Shown one piece after another: positions 23,273 to 33,781 of a stretch of 64,000 nt of DNA. Location: NCBI GenBank assembly GCA_036971715.1, contig JAVHJL010000008.1, forward strand, positions 2,976,001 through 3,040,000, written 5' to 3'. The number at the start of each line of letters is the position of its first letter. The first letter of the stretch is position 1. Below the pieces are notes generated by a model, which was not told the origin of the DNA, did not search any database, and worked only from the letters and a program-made list of their open reading frames with translations. The stretch comes from Arthrobotrys musiformis. Taxonomy: Eukaryota; Ascomycota; Orbiliomycetes; Orbiliales; Orbiliaceae. The position numbers and the translations under genes are program-made.

Positions 23273-23698
23273 TCATGTTCTATCTTGGACTGGATACTTG
23301 GTGGAGTGTGGACTTTCAGCTCGAGCTCTTCGGTTGAAGGATTCCGTATTCCTGGGGCTGGTCATCCAGGTCCGCATTGACGGATTGGCCCCCGCTCTCA
23401 ATGCCACTAAGCACTGGCGGACCTGTTCCTGTCTCGAAGATTGGTAGCGATCAACTGCCTCTTCTTCGTCGTTGTCTTCTTCTTCTTCTTCAACGCACCC
23501 TCCCCTTTCTCGCCGAACTTTTGATTCGGAAGGCGGCCTATAACGTCGAACCGTGTTGTGGTATTCACCAGGCGAAATATGGGCCGGACCTGCGCGGCGG
23601 CGCCTTAAGAATTCGCATGCATGATCAATCATCAATGTGTGGGATGGGAAGTCGATGGTGGGGAAACCGACTTGATTCAAATTTGAAGTAGACGCCAC
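23273..23698 (-). CDS. Possible small acidic/basic protein, unrecognised
   Basis: A 141-codon frame divergent from the zinc-finger gene at 23941. It has an arginine cluster (FLRRRRAG), then a strongly acidic stretch of alternating Glu/Asp, then a polar tail. No signal peptide or known domain. The length and charge blocks are compatible with a small nuclear protein, but a chance frame is also possible. Confidence 0.3.
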   Translation of the reverse strand: MASTSNLNQVGFPTIDFPSHTLMIDHACEFLRRRRAGPAHISPGEYHNTVRRYRPPSESKVRRERGGCVEEEEEDNDEEEAVDRYQSSRQEQVRQCLVALRAGANPSMRTWMTSPRNTESFNRRARAESPHSTKYPVQDRT

Positions 23699-23940
23699 GA
23701 AAGCATTGTCACTTTCTTTCTTTCTTCTCCTTCAAGAAACATTCCTCGATCGTATCCTTTTTCACACAGACTTCCCCCCGCATTTTGCAGACTTGCAGTA
23801 TATTTACTTGAAGCAGAGCCAGACTGCAGCCGCCGGCTGCGGACTGATGTTGTGCTCCGGAGTATACGTATAATCTCGAAGCCGAAATTCAGACTTTCAG
23901 ACACTCTGCCTCTAGGCCTGGGCCGTGGCAGAAAAATGCC

Positions 23941-25230
23941 ATGGACCAAAGGCCGTCGCGCCCCGAACACGACGTCCGGGAACCGGCCGCTGATTTATCC
24001 CATGATGCTGCGGCTGGAGACTTGGTTGATATACTACATGCCGATGTACATGAATTTTTGGGTAGCGATCTATCACACTTTATTTTCATTTTTTCATTTT
24101 TTTTTTTTTTGGCTTGTTCGCTCGATCAAAAGCTAATCTGTGCAACCGAACTCCCGTTTAAAAGATTTTGACTGGGGTATCGGGAATCAAGTAAGCGAAG
24201 GTGGGAACCAAACGGCTGACCCCGAGATTGACCCAATTTTGACTACCAACGGTGACGCTACCCAATATTGCGAACCCTCCAGGATACGTAAGTGGCCCGC
24301 TTCACCAAGGGTTGTCGCTTGGGTGTCCATTTCCATAGTTCTGACATGCGAGCTCGAGCTTAAACATATACAGACCAGGAGATTCGACCGCGAAAGCGTA
24401 AATCGACATCCGCCCCGGTTGCTCTGAAGACTTATACATGCGAAGATCGAAAGTGCCGAGAGGAATTCTTCAATCTAAAAAAATATGGTGATCACATGTC
24501 ACAGGAGCATGGTTTAAAGGCCTTTCGCTGTGAGAAGGACTGTGATGCTGCATTTTCTAGAGTGGATGCTCTGAGGAAACACGTTTGCCGATCACCTTCG
24601 CGGCGCCTCGAGCCTTCCTCCCGCTCTCCTTCGACCTCCACCTCATCAGCTTCCGTTTCACCAACCGGTTCCCCCCCAGAACCAAAGAGAAAGAGGCCTA
24701 GAACTCGAGTCAACATCAAGAGTCCCGGAATAGCCTTGGGCTTTCAACGCCCTCGAACTGTGGAAGATACTAGCGACAATACCTCTCAGGAAACTCAATT
24801 GGAAATGGGAGGAACCCGAAGATCCCCCCGTTTCGACTCCTCCAGGTCCCGACGGTCAACGACAGGTAACGACGGCGCCCCCTTGGCTGCCGCAAGCGGC
24901 CATAGGCATCAAGAAATGGTGGCGCACCATGTGGGTATTACTGGATCCTCAACTCCTCCAACTGCCCCGATCGACCTAGAAAACGAGTATAAAGGAAACA
25001 AGAGCTCTCCGCTCGACCCTGGGCCACTAGCGCGGCCGGATGGTGGTTCTGCGACTACTCTTAGAGACCTAGAAAGTCGCTTTCGAGCAAAAATTGAATC
25101 CTTACAAAGTGAAATTGAAGTTCTCCATCAAAGGAACTGTGAGGTAGAAAAGGAAAAGCGGGAGATGTCACGCAGGATATGGTGGATGCAGATGGAAATC
25201 CACAAAGCGAACCCTGCTCATCATCGCTAA
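23941..25230 (+). CDS. C2H2-type zinc-finger protein with C-terminal coiled coil
   Basis: Exons 23941-24061, 24165-24287 and 24374-25230 give 366 residues. Donors are GTAGCG and GTAAGT, acceptors AAAAG and TACAG; phases agree. After an acidic N-terminus and a basic RPRKRK segment come two fingers. Finger 1: C104, C109, H122, H127. Finger 2: C134, C138, H151 and C153, so it ends in Cys rather than His. Then a long Ser/Pro/Arg-rich disordered region with KRKRPRTR-like basic motifs, which look like nuclear localisation signals. About residues 312-355 form a heptad-rich coiled coil (LRDLESRFRAKIESLQSEIE). Probably a nuclear DNA- or RNA-binding protein that dimerises. The gene at 27109-28095 has the same plan and conserved finger residues. 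The first intron donor is weak, so the N-terminus is the least certain part. Confidence 0.75.
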
Positions 25231-27108
25231 ATTGAACGAATCGAACGAATGGAATGGACCGAAAAAATTAATCTCTTTTTTTGTTAGTTAGACGCCTCAT
25301 CTCATTGATTAGATACAATATATATTAGAAATTCCCTCAGTCATTCCTTCGATCTCTTCTAGGTCTGTCACGGTTTTGAAACATAGTTCGAAGCTTGGGT
25401 TATACGCCCTTGTCATCTCATGTTATCCCGAAAAAAATCTTAGACGTATGTACATGTACATACAACATATATATCATACTAGCATACGCTATATTAAATT
25501 ATAGACCTTTATCAGCTACTTGGTTATGGGTAGAATCGAGACGTTCGGTATTTCAAACGGTTGCAGAGGCACGAGAATACGATAATCGACGAACCCCTCG
25601 TTTTCAAGAAAGCCCTGGGTATAGCTTGCGGCGTTACGTAGCTACATGTACTCTAGCGCAGTTACCTAGGTATTTATCTCTAACGTTCCAAGATACTACA
25701 TATAGTTACCTCCCTTCGTCAAAAAGACTACTACAAACATAAATAAAATGTTCGCGGATAAGCTTATATATATAAGTAAGTACACGGTATTTTGGCAGAG
25801 ATTGTATAGGAAAGCAGTGGTTGATGGGGTGTACCCTGATTGGCAGACTATACAGGGGTCCATTAGGCTCGGTAGGGCGTCATGGGGCTTGGCCTATAGA
25901 TGCGTAGGATTCCTAATGAGAATTGTAGGAATATCACGCCTTTGTCCTAAATCCTAACGATAATTAATGACTGTTTACGAATTTGCGAGCGGGTTCGCCC
26001 CGTGATTTCCCGGACGAATGCTGAAGGCGATGCGGATATATTATATAATTATATTACTCTAAGCTTCAACAGTATTAGCTGTAGCGGGGTACATATATCA
26101 AAAAAACCGTCCCCTCTTCGCAAGTCTTTCGAGTGTCTGCAGGCTTTTCAAAATTTCAGGGGCGAAGCTAACTCCCAGCTTCGATTCGTTTTATTTGCAA
26201 TGCAGTGCCAAACCGCTTCGATATTAATATATATATTCCAACACCAGTACCATAATTATAATTGGTCTCAAACCAGCACCGATATGGCCTCAACTTCAGA
26301 CGTGTCGGCCGTCGAGACTCTATGTATGCACATGTATGTCCATACATTACTTCATCACTGGTTTTGCTCTAGTTTCAAATGGGCAGCTGCAATCGGCCGG
26401 GTTTTCATTTGGTATTTTCAGTAGCTAACTTGTTCCTAGATAGTATACAGGCGGGGCTCCACGTTATTTCCAGTGCCGCCATTTGGCCAAGAATATTATC
26501 GATATTAGGTCAACCGAGGGCCTCTTTTCCCGGGTTTCGAGCGACGCACTCATTTGTTCGTCCTATCAAACCACAACCAAATTGGGGCTCGCGAGTTTGG
26601 GGACTGCTTAGAAGCTAGAAGGCTATTTATTCTGCGATACATCGATAAATCTAGCTGAAACTTATCTAGCTGCTCCCTCTTTGTTGGGACCATGGCATTG
26701 TCTTCTAGCTCCTGCCTCGCCGCACCCAGATGCAATGCCGATGTGAGCCGACACACGCTGTCGGCGATCCTGTGTAACCCAAGCTGGAGGCGTGTAACAA
26801 TGGGAAGGACAACACGTTGTGTTGCGGAAGGCTTGCAACCACTTGACACAACACAACACAATGTATTCCGCCCGCCTTCCCAGATCCCCCTTGACGGAAC
26901 ACAGGTTTTCTCCGCCCCAGTTTTACAAAACGGTCTTTCGTGAGGGGGCAGTCGAGGCGATTCTCAAATTGATACGTCTCCAAAACCTCATCAAACCACA
27001 GGTTTTGATCTTGGGCTGAGCTGCGAATCTGGAATATTATCCCCCGTTATCTTGACTCTGGTACAAGACTCTTCTCTACGATTCTGGTTCTGCGCAGATT
27101 TAAATGCT
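25231..27108. other. Intergenic between the two zinc-finger genes
   Basis: Short frames only (for example 25395-25742 and 26002-26424), without motifs. Near 26815-26863 there are short TTGTGTTG and CAACACAA repeats. Nothing else is supported. Confidence 0.4.
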
Positions 27109-28095
27109 ATGGATATCGGTCCCGAATTTTTCGCTCGTTTTTTGACGCCAATGCAAGGTGCCGTAGAACAACCTCTTTCTGTGCTATACCTAAATTCTGA
27201 GAGTAAGGTTTCCGCCGTTGTCAAAATCTTCTCCGGCTCTGCCAACTCTAAATACTCTTTCGTCAGCTGATCGCAATGATATCTAGCGCTAGTAGACGAT
27301 TACCAATTCGGCGCTGGCGACGATAATCTGAATATAAACTCGAGTCTACTGCAGACACCCGCTTTCGACCCCCCCCCCACGCCGCCCTGCTTAGCGGCCC
27401 AACAATCCTCAGGATCAGTTAATATAAACGTCTCTCCTCCAATTATACCTCAAATAGCAATCAAACCTGATTGCAGCGGCTTCCTCAACCACCTTGAACC
27501 CGCTAGGCCCCATTCCCTTTCCAAGCGACGCAAAAACTCCAAAAAATATTCCTGTGAAATATGCTCATCCTTTTTTTCAAACAACAAGGCATATGGGGAC
27601 CATATGTGGACCCGCCACAAGTTCCAGGCTTTCAAATGTCCCAATTGCGATAAGAGGGTCTCTAGGTTTGACAATTTAAAAATTCATCAAGAACGATGTA
27701 AGGGGCTTCATTCAATAGGAGACAAAAGGTCAGCTTCCCCCTATCGGGGGGAAGCCGAGTCTCCCGGAAAATCCGAGAAACGCTACAAGGCGGGGAGCTT
27801 GAATAATACTGTTGCGAGCAGGGTTGGGACTTGCGGGTCAGCTCCACCCGACACTCAAAATGACGGCGACAATCAAGATATCCCCCCCCGGTCCTCCTCC
27901 CCCGGCAGCAGCAGTGATGGCGATAGCCAAGAAGTCAGCCTCCTTGTGGTTGAAGTGCGGACGCTGAAAGAAGAATTACAAAAGAGCTCTTCAAGCATAG
28001 CAGTTCTTCGAGATAAGGTTAGCAAGCTGGTATTAGAATGTGACCTTTGGAAGCAGAATTATCTTCAACTAAAGCTTCAGGATAAGATGGATTAG
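27109..28095 (+). CDS. C2H2/C2HC zinc-finger coiled-coil protein, paralogue of the gene at 23941
   Basis: Exons 27109-27202 and 27287-28095 give 300 residues; the intron begins GTAAGG and ends TCTAG, phase 1. A Pro/Asn-rich N-terminus and a basic SKRRKNSKK segment precede two fingers: C121, C124, H137, H142, then C149, C152, H165, C169. The finger block shares with the upstream gene the order YxC, YGDHM, H, AF(K/R)C and SR.D.L..H, with the same 12-residue C-to-H spacing. After a disordered Ser/Pro/Asp-rich middle comes a coiled coil at about 245-295 (VEVRTLKEELQKSSSSIAVL). A duplicated pair with the 366-residue gene 2 kb upstream. Role unknown; nuclear location inferred. The exon 2 frame is open through a run of ten C at 27369-27378, where a sequencing error would change the N-terminus. 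Confidence 0.72.
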
Positions 28096-28550
28096 AGACA
28101 TACTTTGACCAGAGGAGGCTCAACCGTGCCTTAAAAGCTGAGATCGGCCCCTAGTGCATTAGCTTATCATTTGATCTTTATTCTCTATTCTCTTCCAGAC
28201 CTTTGTGCGTGTACATATTTTTCGCTAGCTGTACTCTTTCGTGATTTCTCTTTAGCATCTTTGTCGTTTCTCCTTTTGTTTTAGCTCCCAAGCGCTATCT
28301 GAGATCTATATTTATCTCCTAGCCTATTTAACCCACTCTTCGGCCCAAGACCCTAATCTTGGACGCATTTATATAATTATCCCCTCAGCTGATCAGAAAG
28401 AACTCCCGAGTCTATTCGTTGAAAAGCCACCTAAAGTGCAATAATAATATTTCCTGGGCCACCCTCAAGAATACGAGTTCTCAAAGGCTCTACTATATCC
28501 TACTGTTTTAATTTTCATCATACTACAAACCGTTCTGCCCGATTATTATT
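28096..28550. other. Convergent intergenic space
   Basis: 3' flanks of the zinc-finger gene and of the minus-strand transporter. Pyrimidine-rich and without supported coding sequence. Confidence 0.45.
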
Positions 28551-30526
28551 TTACAAGGTATATTTAAATAATGGGCTCTTTTCCCCCATCTTATCCAGCT
28601 CTTCTTCACTATACTTCTCTCTGATTTCTTCCTCTGTAAACCTGGCGTTTTTCCGATTGATATTCCAAAGACAATATTCCAGGATCAGGCCAGCGACTAT
28701 TCCGGCTGCGGCAAAGCCAAACGAAGCGCCGAAGCCTGTTGGATACCGTGGTTTTTCCTTTTCAATGTAAATATAGCTCCCAATTATTCCTCCCGCATTA
28801 CCCATACAAATCAGGTATCCAATTGATATTGCACGCTTTGTTGGACTTATTACGTTGGAAACGTTCCAAGCGTTCACACCGGGAAGAATCGGGTACATTC
28901 TATTGAGAAAATCAGATTAGCAGCTGTCTCTGGCTCCAGTCACGTCGCTCTATACACTTATAAGCTTACCCGAAGCACGACAGACAAACCGCGAAGTAGC
29001 AAACAGCTATATTGTCTTTGATGTTCGCTGCTTTGTTGAAAAGGATAGCAAAAGCAACTATAACGCAAAGTTGTGGGACTAAAATAAATGGCATGCGCCA
29101 GGATTTTCGATCCGCGATGACAGAAAACCCATATGCCGATATGGCACCGCACGAGTATGGTGGAATAGTCAGCAACTGGGCCGTCGCCGATGTAAACCCC
29201 ATATTTTTGATGATTTGAGGCATGGTGAATTTGAGGGCATAGTTAGGTACTGCTTGTGACCAGTTGACAAATATCAGAAGGACCATTTTCCAATCAGTCA
29301 AAACGTCCAATAGCACCCGAACGGTTGGGGTGCTCTCTTGACGACTGGAAAGGCTGAGTCTCCGCGCGAGTTGTCGTAGTTCTAAATAGCGGATCTCTTC
29401 CGGCTCTAGCCAGCTAGTTGAGAGTGCCGGACTCTCGACCAAGAAGATATAGCAAATGACTCCGAGAAGTACTGTCACAATGCCTTCCATTATAAAAATC
29501 TTTGATTAGTTAGTTAGGTATCTGCTTCTCTAAGATGCTTTTATTAGAAGTCGGGAAGGAACCCTACCCAACGCCACCCGCCGAGGCCAGCCAAACCGTC
29601 CATTTTCGCGATACCAAATGCGAGAAGCCCTGAAAAGGCGCCACCGGAAGCTGCCGATGTATACAAAATCGCTATTCTAGTCTGTGTTTCGTTTGGTAGG
29701 TACCAATTGGATACCAAAAGCACGGCCCCGGGCAAGAATCCTGCTCTGAAAGGGGGTGTACATTAGACCATGGCGCTATATACGTAGAACCCGTCTCGCA
29801 CCAGGACCTGGGCGGCAAACGTAGAACATACAGAGGGGGAATGGTTTGCTGGTGAGAGTTTTAACCTACTCGAATAAGCCCAGCCAGAACCTGACGACCG
29901 TCAAGCCAGCGAAGTTCTTTACTATCCCGGTCAATGTCATAATAACGCCCCAGACAACGATTAAAGCCCCAAGGTATCTCCCAGGATGTTTCAGTCTGCT
30001 CATGATCATGTTGCTCGGCACCTCTGTCGCCGTACCTTTAGCAGGTGAAAGAAAATTGTGAAGTAAGTTAGAAAGATTTGCCTACATACCTGCGATGACG
30101 TAGGGTATGAAAAAGATCGATAGTGCAATGTTGTATTGGAGACCGTTCATTTGTAGATCTTCGGTCAGACCCTCAATCTTTGCATTGCCTACCTTTTTGT
30201 TAGCATCTTCCTTCCATCCCGTGTTTTGTTTTCACTCACCAATGTTTGTTTTATCGATATATGTGATGAGGTAGAGGATTGTTAGAAAAGGTATCATCCG
30301 CCACTAATAGCAGCGGCGTTAGTATGCCAACGAAACCTACAAATACGTATGGGCGGGCCAAAAGACTTACATCCACTTTTCTAATTAGTCTCGCGCGCCT
30401 CTCCTCTGAAAAATTGGAGAGAAATTCGGAATCCTCAGCGCTAAGGCCTGCTGGGGTTGCGGCGGCCATCTTTTCATCGTGCACTATATCTTGCTTTTCG
30501 CGAAGGCTTTCCACGTCGCGACCCAT
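28551..30526 (-). CDS. MFS anion/nicotinate/allantoate-type transporter (DAL5-like family)
   Basis: Seven exons on the minus strand: 30526-30371, 30303-30240, 30188-30090, 30023-29870, 29745-29568, 29499-28970 and 28899-28551, giving 509 residues; every junction keeps phase. Short introns start GTAAGT, GTGAGT, GTATGT, GTAGGT, GTAGGG and GTAAGC. The chain shows the family pattern: a charged N-terminus ending RRARLIRKVD, then TM1 with YIDKTNIGNAKIEGL, the EVPSN motif in TM2-3, the G(L)FEAGFLPG motif, WY..ETQTR, GG(W)RWIFIMEGI, a long central loop and the C-terminal half with AGG-type TM10-11. Twelve transmembrane helices are expected. These proteins import organic anions such as allantoate, nicotinate or carboxylates with protons. 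It is divergently transcribed from the DapA-family gene 775 bases away, suggesting a shared promoter and a linked substrate. The start at 30526 fits the family better than the in-frame ATG at 30619. Confidence 0.92.
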
Positions 30527-31301
30527 GGTGAAAGGTAGGAAGAGAGCCGTAGTGCAACGGTTTTCCCGACCCCTGAGTAGCTTGATTTTAAAATGATGTA
30601 GACGGGATTTAAGTAGCAAAGAGTCGGCTAGTAAACTTCTGGATTCGGTTCCAACGCTGGGATTTAGTTGCTAAAAACCCTGACGACGGTTGGGTCATTC
30701 TTATAGCTTGCGCGTGGCGACTAGCTATGATATGATTGATACCTTTGCGGGGGATTCTGGGGAGGGCATGTGGGGAAATGTGGAGAACTGTGGGGAATTG
30801 GATATCCGGGGCGCAGAAGCATACGAGTCCGAGCTGAGCTGAGGTTAGCTTGGAAGATTATTCCACTGATGATCCGGGGATAATTCGATAGCTTGGTTTT
30901 AGCTTTGATCCCACATGCTCGTATTACCGGCGCAATTGATTGTCTCGGATTTCTCCCGGAAATCCGACCTGTCTGGCGTGGAAAAGTGTTGTGATGGCGG
31001 AAAAGTTTCCGCATCGTGCTTCAATCAATCGGATACCAGAAAACGCGAATCGGATTCCAAAGATATGATGGAGTTAAATATCATCATTTCGTGCCTTTAT
31101 TAAACCTGGATTCTACCACTACATCAGTTGCAAACCATCGGGAAAGTAATATTCACTTCCAACCTCGTATCGTATCTCGGCCACCTTATATTTCCGCTAC
31201 CCTCCCCTAACTACTACTCCCCGCTCAACTCTCTGAAATATAGCCATCAATATATACATATCCTCCGCTACCTCGAACAATTCAGATAACACTAAGAAAA
31301 A
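30527..31301. promoter_or_regulatory. Divergent intergenic region, candidate shared promoter
   Basis: The 775 bases lie between the start codons of the MFS transporter (-) and the DapA-like gene (+). No clear TATA box was found on either side. Several A/T-rich and CCGG-containing short palindromes could be regulator sites, but none is convincing. A shared regulator for import and breakdown of one substrate is an inference from gene arrangement. Confidence 0.4.
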
Positions 31302-32225
31302 ATGGATCTTCGAGGCCTTACTCCAGCGCCAGTCACTCCGTTCACCAGGGATGGGAAAGTGGATTACGACGCTATTCAAAGACTTGGATCTTGGCTGGGA
31401 AGTATTGAAGGTGTCACTGGGCTGGTTGTTCTTGGCCATGCCGGTGAAGGGACCTTCCTCACACCAGAGGAACAAGTCTCCGTTATCAAGGCATTTGTGA
31501 AGTCGGTTGACGACAGGATCCCTATTATTGCGGGGATTACTGGAGAGGGCAACGAGGTAGCTGCACTGGAAGCGAGGAGGGCAAAGGAAGCTGGAGCCAA
31601 GGCTGGCCTCTTGTACCCTTCCCATGGATGGTTGCGGTTTGGTTACCAACCAGGTGCTCCCCAAGATAGGTACCGCATTGTCTACGAAGGTAGCAGCCTA
31701 CCGTTGATCTTATTCCAGTACCCCGACAACACCAAAGCGACATACAGCCTTCAAACAATGTTGGATATTGCCGCGCTCCCTGGCGTCTTTGCGATGAAAA
31801 ACGGCGTTCGAAACATGAGACGCTGGGACACGGAGATCCCAATTATCAGGAGGGAGCGGCCAGAGCTTCAGATCTTGACTTGCCACGACGAGTACCTTCT
31901 GCACACCGCTTTTGATGTTGATGGCATGCTTGTGGGTTACGGTAATGTAGCCCCAGAACTCCTCATCGAGATGATCAAGGCTGGGAAGGCAAAAGACTAC
32001 ATGAAAGCAAGATCCATTCATGACAGACTGCTCCCTGTCACAAAGAACATTTATCACCGTGGCTCACACATGGAGGGGACGGTCGCATTGAAGCACGCCT
32101 TAGTTGCGCGAGGGATTCTGGAGCACGCGACGGTTCGGTCACCTTTGCTCCCCCTACCGGATGGAGCTGAGGCGGAAATTCATGGAGCAATTCAAGCCGC
32201 CCAGCTTGAGCGTGTAGCGTTGTAG
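31302..32225 (+). CDS. DapA-family (dihydrodipicolinate synthase-like) aldolase/lyase
   Basis: Single exon, 307 residues, the normal length for this TIM-barrel family. The family forms a Schiff base between a lysine and pyruvate or a 2-keto acid: lysine synthesis in bacteria, and breakdown of hydroxyproline, sialic or keto-deoxy sugar acids elsewhere. Visible here: GHAGEGTFLT (counterpart of the GTTGE pyruvate-carboxylate loop), Tyr140 in FQYPDN, and the Schiff-base lysine Lys166 in FAMKNGVR. These positions match Tyr133 and Lys161 of the E. coli enzyme. Fungi make lysine by the aminoadipate route, so a catabolic role is more likely. No targeting signal; cytosolic. Next to a divergently transcribed organic-anion importer. 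The substrate cannot be read from sequence. Confidence 0.92.
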   Translation: MDLRGLTPAPVTPFTRDGKVDYDAIQRLGSWLGSIEGVTGLVVLGHAGEGTFLTPEEQVSVIKAFVKSVDDRIPIIAGITGEGNEVAALEARRAKEAGAKAGLLYPSHGWLRFGYQPGAPQDRYRIVYEGSSLPLILFQYPDNTKATYSLQTMLDIAALPGVFAMKNGVRNMRRWDTEIPIIRRERPELQILTCHDEYLLHTAFDVDGMLVGYGNVAPELLIEMIKAGKAKDYMKARSIHDRLLPVTKNIYHRGSHMEGTVALKHALVARGILEHATVRSPLLPLPDGAEAEIHGAIQAAQLERVAL

Positions 32226-33781
32226 AAGGTTTTCTGACGTGTTATTTAGAATTTATGCTCTGTATAGAACCATGTGTATCTAGCTAAATGGAACTATGGT
32301 TTATGGAAATGTCTCCGCGTTCACAGGCCCGTCTCTATATAATTGTGTAGGCAATATCGTGGCATAGGTCCGAGGTGTTGCATGTTATAAAGTTGATGGT
32401 TGCATGTTATAAAGTTGATGTAAGGAATACCAATTTAACCTACAACCCTGCACCGTGGCTACCTATTCCAAGATGTGACGAAAATTAAGCCGCCCCGGAT
32501 TTAAATCCCAACCCAGGCTGCATTGCCGTTGTTTTATAAATTTATCTTAGAATTCTTCTTAGGCCATGACCCATGGTTTCATCGATAACGTCTCTTTTTT
32601 TATTGCTATCAGTTTATTCATTGGAATTCGAATATTTGCGGTTCTCTAGATTATAGACTATTTAGGAAACTCTTCAACGTTGCGACAGCAGGCTGCGTTC
32701 TATTTCACATCTATTTCAAACCCGCTGACTAGATTTAAGATACGGCCTAGGGTTTGCGAAGTTGAACATGTAAGGTAGGCACGCCAACGGGTATGCATGA
32801 GGGATCGGACTTTGAAGCGTCCGCTTGGCGGGATGCACGAGACCTATGTTTATAAATATGTTGATTAAAGATTTATATCTATGAACCCAAATAACTACTC
32901 GCAAGATTGTCACCTTCAGTCCGTTCATACGCTCTAGCCTGGTTTGGGCGTTTCTGGGGTTGAAACCGTTTGCGCCTTGGCACTCTATATGTTTTAGACC
33001 TCGCCTTCCGGATCCAACATGTGCGCAGCACTTGTCCGTTCGGAAATTATAGGCCAGTGCCCCACCTTCCCTTTGTGGGGCTAATGATTGTAGGTACCCC
33101 ATTCCAACATATTAGCTAGCCCTATGCATTCATGCATATGATCGAGCTAAGAATGAAACGATTATGGTACCAGGGACTTGGAAAGCCCCTAGTATGCTCT
33201 TGGGCCAAAGTTCCTTCTTCGCCTCTCAAGCAACATTTCCAGCTGCGCTGTGGAGTTTGGTGGATAATTCGTGCTAACAGTTGACAACTAGGATTCCTTC
33301 TGTCGTTGCCGCTTACAGCTAATGGTGTTATTGATTTTAAAGATTCAACGGTTCAATGTTCCCAAGGAAGGTTTGCGGGGTCGGCGACATAAAACGAAAG
33401 TGCGCCAATCGCATTTTGAATTTCTGGCTCGCGCTCTGGGCAGGTGGCAGACGCTCTTTTCGTCCCATATCAATGTTATTTATAAGTATATGCGTTGGCC
33501 CCCATGCTTCGTATTCCTCCTGTATTGGCTTCAGCGTCAAGCGCAGTGCCTTTCTTGTTTTCTCCTGAAACCCGGCCGTTGAATGCGAATCCGACGACTT
33601 CTCTCCCTCATATCCCTTATCGCTAACCGCGGCCGTTCCTTATTCTTTGTCGTTAGTTAATGCGACTGTTTGGCTTCCTATTTCGTTTTGTCGCTCCTCC
33701 GCATCGTATTTGATTTGTGGGTTCATTTTGATCCTGCTTTTGACCCTAATACCGCAGCATCCCGCCGATATCTTTTCGATC
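32226..33781. other. Intergenic without a supported gene
   Basis: Frames at 32716-33102 (-) and 33322-33582 (+) show no motif. Contains the tandem duplication at 32377-32420 and, at the right end, the promoter of the large secreted-protein gene. Confidence 0.4.
32377..32420. repeat. Perfect 22-bp tandem duplication
   Basis: GTTGCATGTTATAAAGTTGATG is present twice head to tail with no mismatch, in intergenic DNA downstream of the DapA-like gene. Confidence 0.85.
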
